From assembly GCA_965204925.1 (NCBI GenBank), contig OZ242021.1:2480001-2544000 (forward strand): DNA of 64,000 nucleotides, given 5' to 3'. This DNA is from G963663315 sp965204925. Its GTDB lineage: Bacteria > Pseudomonadota > Gammaproteobacteria > Arenicellales > Poriferihabitantaceae. Positions 53,195 to 62,569 of the stretch are shown piece by piece (position 1 is the first letter of the stretch; each line of letters starts with the position of its first letter). The position numbers and the translations under genes are program-made. The notes beneath the pieces are model-generated. The model was not told where the DNA came from. It made no database searches and worked only from the letters and a program-made list of their open reading frames with translations.

Positions 53195-54388
53195 ATGCGA
53201 CTATTATTCTGGAGAAAAAGGGAACTTGACCAGCAGAAGCTGAAGGAAGCTTATTTTACAGCCTCCCAGGGGCAGTTGATTCGCGCCCGGTTCAGAGGTA
53301 ACAGGACCTCCATGGTGGCGGCCTGGGCGCTGACGGTCACGATTCTGATCGGGTTGTTTGCCCCGGTTCTTTCCCCCTATGCGCCGGATATATCCGGTCG
53401 TGACAAGGAATACGAGAACGGCCCGCCGCAGTTGCCGAAGTTTTGGGATGAAAACGGGTTTTCCTGGCGTCCGTTCATTTACGCTACTGAGCGTACGAGA
53501 GGAGTAGAGACCAATTTCCGTTGGGTAATTACACAAAACCGCGATGAGCGGAGGTACCTCCAGTTCTTCGTTGACGGGTGGGAATACAGCCTTCTGGATA
53601 TCGACTGGGACCTTCCGGGAGATGCGTTTGATGTGAAATTTACGTTGTTTACTTCGGACAAGCATCTATTCGGTGTGGACAAGGGCAGTATCCATATTTT
53701 TGGCACCGATAGCGCCGGCAAGGATATCTGGTCCCGTACCCTGCATGCCATCTACACCTCGCTGGCCGTTGGCGCCCTCGGGGTGCTGCTTTCATTTATT
53801 CTTGCCCTGATCATCGGAGGGATTGCCGGGTATTTCGGCGGATGGATCGACTCTGTTCTGCAAATGATCACGGATGCTATTCGAACCGTGCCGCCAATAC
53901 CACTGTTCATGGCTCTGGCAGCCTTCATGCCGGACGAGTGGAGCTCGGAAACCCGGTTTTTCTTTATCGCGACCATTCTCGGCCTCATCGGGTGGCCGAC
54001 TCTGGCCCGCCGCATACGGACACATCTGTTGACTGAACGCGCCCAGGAATATGTTCTGGCTGCCCAACTCAGCGGCGCCTCCGCCGGCCATATCATCAGA
54101 AAGCATCTGCTTCCGAGTTTTACCAGCTACATTATCGTGGACCTGATGATTACCTTTCCCTATGTCGTACGCTCGGAGACGGCGCTGAGTTTTATCGGGC
54201 TTGGATTGACAGATCCTGTAAACTCACTGGGGACCCTGATGCAGAACGTTTCAAAGGCAGATGTTTTGTTGAATTATCAGTGGTACTTCATCCCCGTGAT
54301 CTTTTTCATTGCCTTTGTTCTGGCTTTCGTATTTGTCGGTGATGGTTTGCGTGATGCCGCCGACCCGTATTCCCGTACCCGGAAATGA
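53195..54388 (+). CDS. Peptide-type ABC permease, DppC-like (long form)
   Basis: A 397-aa permease. The N-terminal tail ends in a helix (MVAAWALTVTILIGLFAPVLS), followed by an unusually long periplasmic insert (~65-165) before HIFGTDSAGKDIWSRT; this YejE-like insert is known in long-form permeases. The coupling segment is VLAAQLSGASAGHIIRKHLLPS. The ATG at 53195 has GAGGT upstream; a TTG at 53177 is the in-frame alternative. Confidence 0.9.
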   Translation: MRLLFWRKRELDQQKLKEAYFTASQGQLIRARFRGNRTSMVAAWALTVTILIGLFAPVLSPYAPDISGRDKEYENGPPQLPKFWDENGFSWRPFIYATERTRGVETNFRWVITQNRDERRYLQFFVDGWEYSLLDIDWDLPGDAFDVKFTLFTSDKHLFGVDKGSIHIFGTDSAGKDIWSRTLHAIYTSLAVGALGVLLSFILALIIGGIAGYFGGWIDSVLQMITDAIRTVPPIPLFMALAAFMPDEWSSETRFFFIATILGLIGWPTLARRIRTHLLTERAQEYVLAAQLSGASAGHIIRKHLLPSFTSYIIVDLMITFPYVVRSETALSFIGLGLTDPVNSLGTLMQNVSKADVLLNYQWYFIPVIFFIAFVLAFVFVGDGLRDAADPYSRTRK

Positions 54389-55407
54389 CACTTCTGAATG
54401 TTGAAAACCTGACCCTCCAGTTCGATACCGACGAAGGGCGTATTCTTGCCGTTGAGGAGGTCTCCTTTGAAGTCAACCCGGGTGAGATTCTGGGATTGGT
54501 GGGAGAATCGGGGTCCGGGAAATCAGTTACCGCGAAATCGATCATGCAACTCAATCCGGAAAATGCGGTCTATAGCGACAACAGCCGCATCACATTGAAT
54601 CTCGAAAATGGTCCCGTGGATGTGCTGTCCCTGAAAAAAGCAAGGGAAATGCAGATTGTCCGGGGCGGAGCCGTGTCCATGATATTTCAGGAGCCCATGG
54701 CAAGTTTCGCTCCGGCGATTACCATTGGCGCCCAGATGGTAGAGCAACTGTTATTGCATAAATCCATTAGCCAAAAGGAGGCGGCCCGCATATCTATCGA
54801 AATGCTGGAGCGTGTGGGTATTACCGATGCTCCGCATCGTTTCAATCAATATGCGTTTGAATTGTCCGGCGGCATGCGTCAGCGGGCCATGATTGCCATG
54901 GCGCTGTCAACGAATCCGCGGTTGTTGATCGCGGATGAACCCACGACCGCGCTGGATGTCACGATACAGGCACAGGTCATTGACCTGATGAAGGACCTGG
55001 TGAAGGAATACGGGATGGGGATCATCTTCATCACCCATGATCTGGGCGTTATTGCCCAGACCGCAGACCGGGTGGCGGTCATGTATCTCGGCCGGCTTGC
55101 CGAGCAGGGGTCAGTCAGGGACGTAATTCTGCGCCCCCGCCATCCTTATACCAGAGGCCTCATGAACGCCTTGCCCAAGCTGGATGATCTGGATGCCTTG
55201 CTGACTCCGGTGCCCGGAGATATTCCAAGCCCGCTGGAACGTCCGGGTGGTTGTGTGTTTCATACGCGCTGTGCCCTCGTTGAAGCCCGTTGCCAGCAGT
55301 CAGTCCCCTCTCTGGTAGAAATTGCAACAGGAGGGGGCATAGCGCCGCTTGCTTTGTCACTACGGGATCAGGAGAAGCGTCATGAGCGCAACGATACCGG
55401 CAGATAA
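54385..55407 (+). CDS. Peptide-type ABC ATPase, DppD-like
   Basis: 340 aa: Walker A GESGSGKSVTAKSI (~38), Q-loop SMIFQEPMASFAP, signature LSGGMRQRAMIAMAL (~160), Walker B LLIADEPTTALDVTIQ (~180) and the oligopeptide C-terminal domain with CVFHTRCALVEARC (~290). The ATG overlaps the permease stop (ATGA). Confidence 0.93.
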   Translation: MTLLNVENLTLQFDTDEGRILAVEEVSFEVNPGEILGLVGESGSGKSVTAKSIMQLNPENAVYSDNSRITLNLENGPVDVLSLKKAREMQIVRGGAVSMIFQEPMASFAPAITIGAQMVEQLLLHKSISQKEAARISIEMLERVGITDAPHRFNQYAFELSGGMRQRAMIAMALSTNPRLLIADEPTTALDVTIQAQVIDLMKDLVKEYGMGIIFITHDLGVIAQTADRVAVMYLGRLAEQGSVRDVILRPRHPYTRGLMNALPKLDDLDALLTPVPGDIPSPLERPGGCVFHTRCALVEARCQQSVPSLVEIATGGGIAPLALSLRDQEKRHERNDTGR

Positions 55408-56440
55408 TAGCGAAACTCCCAATCAATCCGGCGCTTCGGCCAGCATTATCTCAGCGAACAGCCTGTCCGTCCATTTCACGATCGGCAAAGGTCTTTTTGC
55501 CAAAAATCTGACCCTGCGCGCCGTTGAGAATGTAAACCTTGAGATTCCGAGAGGCTCATTTTTCGGACTGGTGGGTGAGAGTGGTTCAGGAAAGACGACA
55601 CTGGGCAGGGCGTTATTGCGAGCGGCGCCTGTCACCTCGGGCAAAGTGATTTATCAGGATCATGAGGCATCTTATGATTTGGTCAACCTGCCAAAGGATC
55701 AGCTCAAGGAATACCGCCGGCGCGCCCAGTTGATTTTTCAGGACCCTTATGCCGCCCTCAGCCCAAGAATGACGGTGCGTGATATTATCGCCGAACCATT
55801 GGAGGTTATGGGGATTACCGCAAGCCGGGAAGAGACGGATGCAAAGGTGCGCAGCATTGCGGAGAAGTGCCGGTTGAACCTGGAACACTTGCGGCGTTTC
55901 CCGCACGCTTTTTCAGGCGGGCAGAGACAGAGAATATCCATTGCCCGGGCGCTGGTCTGCAACCCGCGGTTTGTGGTAGCAGATGAAAGCGTTGCGGCGC
56001 TTGATGTTTCTATCCAGGCGGATATTCTGAATCTGCTGAAATCACTTCAGGTTGTTCTGGGACTGACCTATCTGTTCATCAGCCATGACCTCTCCGTTGT
56101 TGCCCATATCACCGACCACGTCGCAGTCATGTATCTGGGGCGCCTGGTGGAATCAGCGCCGACGCGAAAACTGTTCTCGACGCCGCGCCACCCCTATACG
56201 ATCGCGCTCCTGTCAGCGATTCCTTCCCTTGACCCCGACCACCAGGGAACGGTACAGAAGCTCCAGGGAGAAATTCCGTCACCCACACGTCTGCCTCCGG
56301 GTTGCAAGTTTCACACCCGCTGCCCTTATGCCACGGACATTTGCAGCGAACAGGAGCCTGTTCTTCATCATGCAGGGGACGGACATGAGGTGGCCTGTCA
56401 TCACTGGCGGGAGATTGGCGGCAATATGGAACTTGACTGA
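55382..56440 (+). CDS. Peptide-type ABC ATPase, DppF-like
   Basis: 352 aa: Walker A GESGSGKTTLGRAL (~65), Q-loop LIFQDPYAALSPRMTV (~115), signature FSGGQRQRISIARAL (~180), Walker B FVVADESVAALDVSIQ and C-terminal GCKFHTRCPYATDIC. The ATG at 55382 (MSATIPADN) overlaps the end of the DppD-like gene by 26 bases. The Walker B has DES where DEP is usual, a common variant. Confidence 0.93.
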   Translation: MSATIPADNSETPNQSGASASIISANSLSVHFTIGKGLFAKNLTLRAVENVNLEIPRGSFFGLVGESGSGKTTLGRALLRAAPVTSGKVIYQDHEASYDLVNLPKDQLKEYRRRAQLIFQDPYAALSPRMTVRDIIAEPLEVMGITASREETDAKVRSIAEKCRLNLEHLRRFPHAFSGGQRQRISIARALVCNPRFVVADESVAALDVSIQADILNLLKSLQVVLGLTYLFISHDLSVVAHITDHVAVMYLGRLVESAPTRKLFSTPRHPYTIALLSAIPSLDPDHQGTVQKLQGEIPSPTRLPPGCKFHTRCPYATDICSEQEPVLHHAGDGHEVACHHWREIGGNMELD

Positions 56441-56527
56441 TTCAATCCGGATCATCATAACCCCGTACCCCGGATCTGAAAAAGTGGACAGGCAGGTACT
56501 CGCCACAGAGTTGCTTACGAGAGCATG

Positions 56528-58405
56528 TTAAGGGACTGCTGATTCGTGTTTCTCTTCGTCTCCGGCCAGAAAGCCGCCGGATTGTCTTGCCCACAGCTCT
56601 GCATACAAGCCCTTTTTTGCCAGCAATTGCTCATGGGCGCCTTGCTCCGTTATTTTCCCGGCATCCATGATGACAAGCCGGTCCATTTGCGCGATAGTCG
56701 ATAACCGGTGAGCGATCGCAATTACGGTTTTACCTTTCATCAGGTGATACAGGCTTTCCTGAATCGCCGCCTCAACTTCGGAATCCAGGGCGCTGGTCGC
56801 TTCATCCAGAATCAGGACAGGCGCGTTTTTCAGGATCACCCGGGCAATCGAGATCCTCTGTCTTTGTCCTCCAGAGAGCTTTACGCCGCGCTCACCGACA
56901 TGCGCCTGATAGCCCCGGCGACCTTGCATATCTTCAAGATCAGGTATGAACTCATGGGCCTTGGCCTGTTTGGCGGCGGCAATCACATGATCGATTGTTG
57001 CATAACCGTTGCCGTAGCGGATGTTCTCGTATACCGAGCGATGCAGCAGGGAAGTGTCCTGGGTAACCATGCCGATATTCGCTCGCAGACTGTCCTGCGT
57101 CACACGGCTGATATCCTGTCCGTCAATCACGATGCGGCCTCCTTGCAGCTCATAGAAGCGCAGCAATACACTGACCAGGGTTGATTTGCCGGCGCCGGAG
57201 CGTCCGACCACTCCAATCTTTTCTCCGCCCTTGATGTCGAGGCACAGATTTTCGATAACTCCTCTTTCGCCGTCTCTTTTGCCGTAGTTGAATGTAATGT
57301 TGTGGTACTTGATATGCCCTTTGGAAACGTTGAGTTCTTTCGCTCCTGTGTTATCAACGATATCGATTTCATTGGAAATGGTTTCAATTCCGTCCTGCAC
57401 CACACCGATATTCTCGAACAGCTCCCAGACTTCCCAGAGTATCCACTGCGACATGCCCTGGAGCCGAAGCGCCAATCCGATGGCAAAAGCGATCGCTCCG
57501 GGGGAGACCGCGTTTTCATACCACAACCACACCGAATTGGCGCCGACACTGAACAGCAGGCAGGAATTCAACGCGGTCAGATACACGGAAAGACGGGTAG
57601 ACAGGCGCATCATCCCATATACGGGAACGAGGAATTTCTGCATCCCTTCCCTGGCATAATCGTCCTCATAGTTGGCATGAGCGAACATTTTGACCGTTGT
57701 GATGTTGGTATAACTGTCAACCACCCGGCCCGTTACCATCGAGCGCGCTTCAGCCTGATCCATCGAAGACTGACGCAGCCTCGGTATAAAGTACCACAAA
57801 ACTGCGACATACCCGGCCAGCCATCCAATCATCGGTAACGTCAGTCGTATATCGCTGGCCGCAAACAGGATCAACGCGCCAACAAAATAGACGGAAACAT
57901 AAACGAGGACTTCGGTGATTTTGATAACCACATCCCTGACTCCAAGAGAGGTCTGCATCATCTTTGCCGCCACCCTTCCGGCAAAGTCATCCTGGAAAAA
58001 TTTTACGCTCTGTTTGAGCAGGTAGCGGTGGGTCTCCCACCGGGTGCGCATCGCGAAGTTTCCCAACAGGCCCTGATGGATAATGGCCTCGTAAAACAAT
58101 TTCAGCATCGGCATGATCACAAGGATAAGAGCGCTTATCATGATGATCCGGAATTTGCGGGATTCCCAGAAAGTGTCCCGATCGGCTGCCGACAGCCAAT
58201 CAACGAGGTCGCCGATAAAGGAAAACAGATAGACCTCGATAAGCGCTATCAGGGCAGACAGGATCGAACCGAACAGAATGAGTGGCCAGAACGGCCTTGC
58301 GTAGTGGCTGAGGAATCCGAACAATGTGTGCGGAGGTTTGCCGGGAGCATGCTCGGGAAAGGGAGTCCTGTACTTCTCAAACCATGTGAACAAGGTGTCG
58401 AACAA
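56528..58405 (-). CDS. ABC exporter, fused membrane and ATPase domains
   Basis: Six-helix membrane domain (~30-340) and ATPase (~380-600): Walker A VGRSGAGKSTLVSVLLRFYELQGG (key GRSGAGKST), signature VKLSGGQRQRISIARVIL, Walker B VLILDEATSALDSEVE and IAHRLSTIAQMD. It acts as a homodimer or with a partner; the substrate is unknown. No ATG fits. I propose the TTG at 58405, preceded by GGGAG, giving 625 aa; the open frame extends to 58675 but would overlap pcm on the other strand. Confidence 0.87.
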   Translation of the reverse strand: MFDTLFTWFEKYRTPFPEHAPGKPPHTLFGFLSHYARPFWPLILFGSILSALIALIEVYLFSFIGDLVDWLSAADRDTFWESRKFRIIMISALILVIMPMLKLFYEAIIHQGLLGNFAMRTRWETHRYLLKQSVKFFQDDFAGRVAAKMMQTSLGVRDVVIKITEVLVYVSVYFVGALILFAASDIRLTLPMIGWLAGYVAVLWYFIPRLRQSSMDQAEARSMVTGRVVDSYTNITTVKMFAHANYEDDYAREGMQKFLVPVYGMMRLSTRLSVYLTALNSCLLFSVGANSVWLWYENAVSPGAIAFAIGLALRLQGMSQWILWEVWELFENIGVVQDGIETISNEIDIVDNTGAKELNVSKGHIKYHNITFNYGKRDGERGVIENLCLDIKGGEKIGVVGRSGAGKSTLVSVLLRFYELQGGRIVIDGQDISRVTQDSLRANIGMVTQDTSLLHRSVYENIRYGNGYATIDHVIAAAKQAKAHEFIPDLEDMQGRRGYQAHVGERGVKLSGGQRQRISIARVILKNAPVLILDEATSALDSEVEAAIQESLYHLMKGKTVIAIAHRLSTIAQMDRLVIMDAGKITEQGAHEQLLAKKGLYAELWARQSGGFLAGDEEKHESAVP

Positions 58406-58514
58406 GAGCGGGCTCCCAAGGGTATCGAATGAATACGACTTTTTATCACAAGAACGATTGTTTCGCACGCAGGCGGCTGCGCGTGCGGCAGATTGCGATA
58501 TACTCGGGGGCGCT

Positions 58515-59252
58515 ATGAGCTTCGAAAAAGCGCTTTCTGTGCCCCGGATCACAAAAAAACCAGTCCCGAATTCAACCATGCTATCCCCGAACGACAGAAA
58601 ACGCGAAGGCATCGGCATGACTTCAGTACGTACGAGGAAACGTCTGACGGATCGCATTCGTAGCCGGGGGATCAAAAACGAGCGGGTGCTTGAGGCTATG
58701 CTGAATACGCCCCGCCATCTTTTTATTGATGAGGCGCTGTCGCACCGGGCTTATGAAGATACCGCGCTGCCAATCGGGGAAAAGCAGACGATCTCACAAC
58801 CCTATATCGTGGCGCTGATGACCGATCTGGTCATGGAAGGCCCGCAACCAGTCAAAAAAGTATTGGAAATCGGTACTGGATGCGGTTACCAGACCGCTGT
58901 ACTTTCGCAGTTGGCGGCCCGGGTATTCACCATTGAGCGAATCAGGTCCCTGCTGGTTGCAACCCGACAGCGATTGCTGGAACTCGGCTACCATAATATC
59001 AGTTATCTTGACGGCGACGGTTACCTGGGCTGGGAAAGTAACCGCCCATTTGACAGAATTATCGCCACGGCCGCGCCGCAAACCGTACCCCCGGCGCTAC
59101 TCGATCAGCTCGCCCCCGGAGGCAGGCTGGTGATCCCGGTAGGCAACGACGACAGCCAGAGGCTGAGAATCATTACCCGCGCCCAATCCGGTTTTTCCGA
59201 ACAACAGCGAGAACCGGTTCGCTTCGTTCCGATGCTCAAGGGCAGACAATAA
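58515..59252 (+). CDS. pcm: Protein-L-isoaspartate O-methyltransferase
   Basis: Repairs isoaspartyl residues in damaged proteins. Family signatures: TPRHLFIDEALSHRAYEDTALPIG (key FIDEALSHRAYEDTALPIG), KQTISQPYIVALMTDL, motif I VLEIGTGCGYQTAVLSQL and IIATAAPQTVPPALLDQL. From 58515 the protein is 245 aa; an ATG at 58617 (MTSVRTRKRLTDR) with GAAGG upstream matches the Pseudomonas-type start and may be the true one. Confidence 0.93.
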   Translation: MSFEKALSVPRITKKPVPNSTMLSPNDRKREGIGMTSVRTRKRLTDRIRSRGIKNERVLEAMLNTPRHLFIDEALSHRAYEDTALPIGEKQTISQPYIVALMTDLVMEGPQPVKKVLEIGTGCGYQTAVLSQLAARVFTIERIRSLLVATRQRLLELGYHNISYLDGDGYLGWESNRPFDRIIATAAPQTVPPALLDQLAPGGRLVIPVGNDDSQRLRIITRAQSGFSEQQREPVRFVPMLKGRQ

Positions 59253-59256
59253 CGTA

Positions 59257-59841
59257 ATGAAAGTCTTTACTCCATTGTATGACAAGGCCATGGAATGGTC
59301 AGGTTCCTGTCATGCGGAAAAATACCTGTGCGCAGTGAGTTTTGCAGAATCCTCATTTTTCCCGGTTCCGACCTCATTGATGCTGGCGCCTATGGCTCTC
59401 GCCAGACCGGAGCGGGCCTGGCGTCTGGCATTGATTACCACCATTACCTCCGTAGCGGGCGGTGTGAGCGGCTATCTGGTCGGATATTTCCTGTTCGATC
59501 AGGTTGGCAATCCGATTCTCGGCTTTTATGGTCTTCATGAAGAATTCATAAGAATAAAGGTCTGGTTCGATCAATATGGTGTCTGGCTCGTACTCGTCGC
59601 CGGAATCACTCCGATTCCGTACAAGCTGTTCACAATCACAGCCGGGGTATTAAGCCTCGCATTGTTTCCGTTCGTACTGGCTTCCCTGGTCGGACGCGCG
59701 TCCCAGTTTTTTCTGGTCAGCGCCCTGATCCGGTGGGGCGGGGTGAGGATAACTGCCATGATCGATAAATGGATTGAGTGGATTGGTTGGGGCGCTCTGG
59801 TATTGGCCGCGGTTATTTTCCTGATCACAGAATTATTATGA
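59257..59841 (+). CDS. yqaA: YqaA/DedA-type (VTT-domain) membrane protein
   Basis: A 194-aa inner-membrane protein with four or five helices. FAESSFFPVPTSLMLAPMALARP (key ESSFFPVP) is the YqaA/DedA re-entrant motif, and the second is AGITPIPYKLFTITAGVLSL. The DedA superfamily is linked to lipid-carrier transport and membrane homeostasis. It lies four bases after pcm and overlaps nlpD by four bases, the usual pcm-yqaA-nlpD order. Confidence 0.9.
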   Translation: MKVFTPLYDKAMEWSGSCHAEKYLCAVSFAESSFFPVPTSLMLAPMALARPERAWRLALITTITSVAGGVSGYLVGYFLFDQVGNPILGFYGLHEEFIRIKVWFDQYGVWLVLVAGITPIPYKLFTITAGVLSLALFPFVLASLVGRASQFFLVSALIRWGGVRITAMIDKWIEWIGWGALVLAAVIFLITELL

Positions 59842-60587
59842 GACAGTACCTCCTTTGCGGATTCCTGATCTTGCTGCTCACGGCATGCGTGTCGCCCGCT
59901 GTCCCGATCCCGGTGATCAATAAATCCCCGGGACGCAATATTCCACCAGCCTATGAAGTGAAACAGGGTGAGTCGATTTATGAAATTGCCTTTGCATTCG
60001 GTGTCGATTTCAAGGATATCGCCAAATTCAGCAACCTGAAAAAACCCTATAAGCTCAAGCCCGGCCAAACCGTTTATCTGCGAAAGCGTGAAGCCAGGGT
60101 TGTCACTCCGGACGACGAGCAACCCCGGCTTGCGGTTGCGAGAGAACTGCCCGCAAAAAAAAACCTGCCTCAAGCGGCAGCCGCCCCACTCGTGGCGTTG
60201 CCGTCGGTTGCTTTTAGCGAATCTCCGGCCCAATGGAATTGGCCAGCCGAGGGAAAACTGATCGGCAAGTATTCTCTCGGGCAAGGCAATAAAGGTATCC
60301 AGATCGCAGGGGTTGAAGGCAGTCCGGTCAAGGCCACTGCGGCCGGGGAGGTTGTCTACGCGGGCCGGGGTTTAAGAGGCTACGGCAACCTCGTTATCCT
60401 CAAACACTCGCCCGAGTTCCTGAGCGCCTATGCCCACAACCGCGAACTTCTGGTAGAGGAAGGAGAGGCTGTGCGGACGAACCAGCAAATCGCTACGATG
60501 GGCAGTAGCGGGGCGCAATCAACCATGCTACATTTCGAATTACGCAAGAATGGCCAGCCGGTCGACCCGATGAACTATCTCAATTAG
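59838..60587 (+). CDS. nlpD: NlpD-like lipoprotein: LysM and degenerate M23 domain
   Basis: 249 aa. A lipoprotein signal with lipobox LLTAC (Cys ~16), one LysM domain (~38-83, YEVKQGESIYEIAFAFGVD), a Pro/Ala linker, and a C-terminal M23 fold. The zinc site is missing: KGIQIAG replaces HxGxD and LHFELR replaces HxH, so it cannot be an active endopeptidase. NlpD and EnvC are known to be catalytically dead activators of amidases such as AmiC. rpoS, its usual downstream neighbour, is absent here. Confidence 0.92.
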   Translation: MRQYLLCGFLILLLTACVSPAVPIPVINKSPGRNIPPAYEVKQGESIYEIAFAFGVDFKDIAKFSNLKKPYKLKPGQTVYLRKREARVVTPDDEQPRLAVARELPAKKNLPQAAAAPLVALPSVAFSESPAQWNWPAEGKLIGKYSLGQGNKGIQIAGVEGSPVKATAAGEVVYAGRGLRGYGNLVILKHSPEFLSAYAHNRELLVEEGEAVRTNQQIATMGSSGAQSTMLHFELRKNGQPVDPMNYLN

Positions 60588-60609
60588 CCCGAACAGGAAT
60601 TCCAGCACG

Positions 60610-61626
60610 ATGGACTTGCCCTCCGCAAATCGCAAACTGGCCGCCGGACAGGACCTGGAGCGTGAGCAAATGCGTGACGTCATGACACGGATCATGTCGG
60701 GCAAGGCCACCGACGCGCAAATCGGTTCTTTTCTCACCGCGTTGATGATAAAGGGTGAAACGGTTGATGAGATTACAGAAGCGGCAACCATTATGAGGGA
60801 CCTGTCCGTAAAAGTATCTACCCGCTCGGATAAAATAGTGGATAGCGCAGGCACCGGGGGGGACGGCGCCAGATTGTTCAACGTTTCTACCGCGAGCGCT
60901 CTGGTAGCTTGCGCGGCAGGCGCTACCGTTGCCAAACACGGGAACCGGGCGGCTACCGGCAATTCCGGCAGCGCCGATGCGCTTGAGGCAGCCGGTGTCA
61001 ATATCATGATTTCGCCGGAACAGGTCGGCCAGTGTATCGATCGATGCGGGATCGGTTTCCTGTTCGCTCCGTCGCATCACTCGGCCATGCGTTTTGCTAT
61101 CGGCCCGAGAAAAGAGATTGGAATTCGAACCGTTTTCAATTTGCTCGGACCTCTTACAAACCCGGCCGCTGCCCGCTACCAGCTTGCCGGCGTGTTCAGT
61201 CAGCGCTGGGTCAGGCCGATAGCGGAAGTTTACGCACAACTGGGCAGCGTTCACACTCTGGTGGTCAGCTCGGATGACGGGCTGGATGAAATTTCCATTG
61301 CCGCCAATACCCGAATCGCCGAGTTCCGGGACGGCTCTTTCACTGAATATGAAATCAGCCCAAAGCAGTTCGGTATTCAGGATGCCAGCCTTGACGCTAT
61401 TACCGTCGCGGACTCCGGACAAAGCCTGAACCTGATCCGGCAAGCGTTAAGCGGGCAGGAAGGCGCGGCTTTCGACATGGTGGCGCTTAATGCCGGCGCC
61501 ACGATTTATGCGGCGGATCTGGCAGATTCAATCGTTGACGGAGTGCGGCAGGCGCGTACAATCCTTGCAAACGGGGCAGGACTGGAAAAACTCTCCCAAT
61601 TAGTCCGCATTTCAAACTCTTTGTGA
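60610..61626 (+). CDS. trpD: Anthranilate phosphoribosyltransferase
   Basis: A 338-aa tryptophan-pathway enzyme that joins anthranilate to PRPP. The PRPP loop is DSAGTGGDGARLFNVSTASALVACA (key GTGGDG, ~80), then KHGNRAATGNSGSADALEAAG, and RKEIGIRTVFNLLGPLTNPA with the anthranilate-binding part. No trpG or trpC is adjacent. The stop overlaps the converging EamA gene by 15 bases. Confidence 0.95.
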   Translation: MDLPSANRKLAAGQDLEREQMRDVMTRIMSGKATDAQIGSFLTALMIKGETVDEITEAATIMRDLSVKVSTRSDKIVDSAGTGGDGARLFNVSTASALVACAAGATVAKHGNRAATGNSGSADALEAAGVNIMISPEQVGQCIDRCGIGFLFAPSHHSAMRFAIGPRKEIGIRTVFNLLGPLTNPAAARYQLAGVFSQRWVRPIAEVYAQLGSVHTLVVSSDDGLDEISIAANTRIAEFRDGSFTEYEISPKQFGIQDASLDAITVADSGQSLNLIRQALSGQEGAAFDMVALNAGATIYAADLADSIVDGVRQARTILANGAGLEKLSQLVRISNSL

Positions 61627-62502
61627 GCGCCCTCGTTTACTCTGGATCAGGTAAATTCCGCACAGGACCAGAATCAGTGACAGCGCCATCTTCCAGTTCA
61701 GGGACTCGGCAAGTATCAGCGCTCCCCACAGGCTGCCCAGTACCGGTATCAGATAGTTGATCTGCGCGAACACGGTCGCCCCCAATGTCCGGATAATCCG
61801 GAAGTACAAAATAGCGGCGATCGCTGTAGGGAATATGGCGAGTATCAACACCGCGGCAAGGCTGGAGGCTGACGGGTGGATTAGCAGGGGGTCTTCAGCC
61901 AGAAAAGCCAGAGGAATACTGATCAGGGCTGCGCACAGCGTGGTTCCGGTTGCCATTTTGTGGGGAGCGAAGGCGGGCCGCAAGCGCACAAAAACGGTAG
62001 TGAAAGAATAACACAGCGCGCCTGCGAATACGGACAGCGTGCCAATCAGATATTCACCGATTCCGGAAAGCGCCGATACTCCGACCAGTGTCAGCAAGCC
62101 CGAAAACCCCAATCCCAATCCGGCGGATTTCCGTTTCGTCATGGGTTCGTCGGCAATGAACAGATGAGCCAGAATAAAGGTGCTGATCGGCATAATTCCC
62201 ATGCAGATGGCGGTGAGTGAACTGCTTATATGGATTTCTCCCCAACTGATGAGCACAAATGGCAGGCTGTTTCCAATCAGGCCGGTGACGGCATAGAGCA
62301 CGATGGCCTGGGGATGTAGCGGAATCCACTCTCTTCTGATTGCCAGAAACGCACAAAAAATCAGGGCGGCAATACCCAGCCGCAAAGCCGTCAGGGTAAA
62401 TGGAGGAATGGTTTCAATACCGATTTTGATCAGCAGAAATGAAGCGCTCCAGATCATTGCCAGCAATAGCAAAAAGACGTACTCTGTAATATGATTGTGC
62501 AT
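61612..62502 (-). CDS. EamA-family (DMT) transporter
   Basis: A 296-aa inner-membrane protein with ten predicted helices in two EamA repeats: the first from MIWSASFLLIKIGIETIPPFTLTALRLGIAALI (key SASFLLIKIG), the second from LIGTLSVFAGALCYSFTTVF. Usual roles are export of amino acids or metabolites. It converges on trpD and diverges from the amidohydrolase. Confidence 0.88.
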   Translation of the reverse strand: MHNHITEYVFLLLLAMIWSASFLLIKIGIETIPPFTLTALRLGIAALIFCAFLAIRREWIPLHPQAIVLYAVTGLIGNSLPFVLISWGEIHISSSLTAICMGIMPISTFILAHLFIADEPMTKRKSAGLGLGFSGLLTLVGVSALSGIGEYLIGTLSVFAGALCYSFTTVFVRLRPAFAPHKMATGTTLCAALISIPLAFLAEDPLLIHPSASSLAAVLILAIFPTAIAAILYFRIIRTLGATVFAQINYLIPVLGSLWGALILAESLNWKMALSLILVLCGIYLIQSKRGRSQRV

Positions 62503-62569
62503 TGCTGTGCCCGCGCCCTGTTCTGATTTACTGAAAAACCGCTACTGATCGTTCCCTGGAACCTCGAAT

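Noticed and set aside
58405..58675. N-terminal extension of the ABC exporter to 58675
   Set aside because: It would overlap the start of pcm on the opposite strand and the extra ~90 residues show no membrane or ABC features.
59838..60587. Active M23 peptidase
   Set aside because: The HxGxD and HxH zinc motifs are absent, so it is an NlpD-type activator rather than an enzyme.
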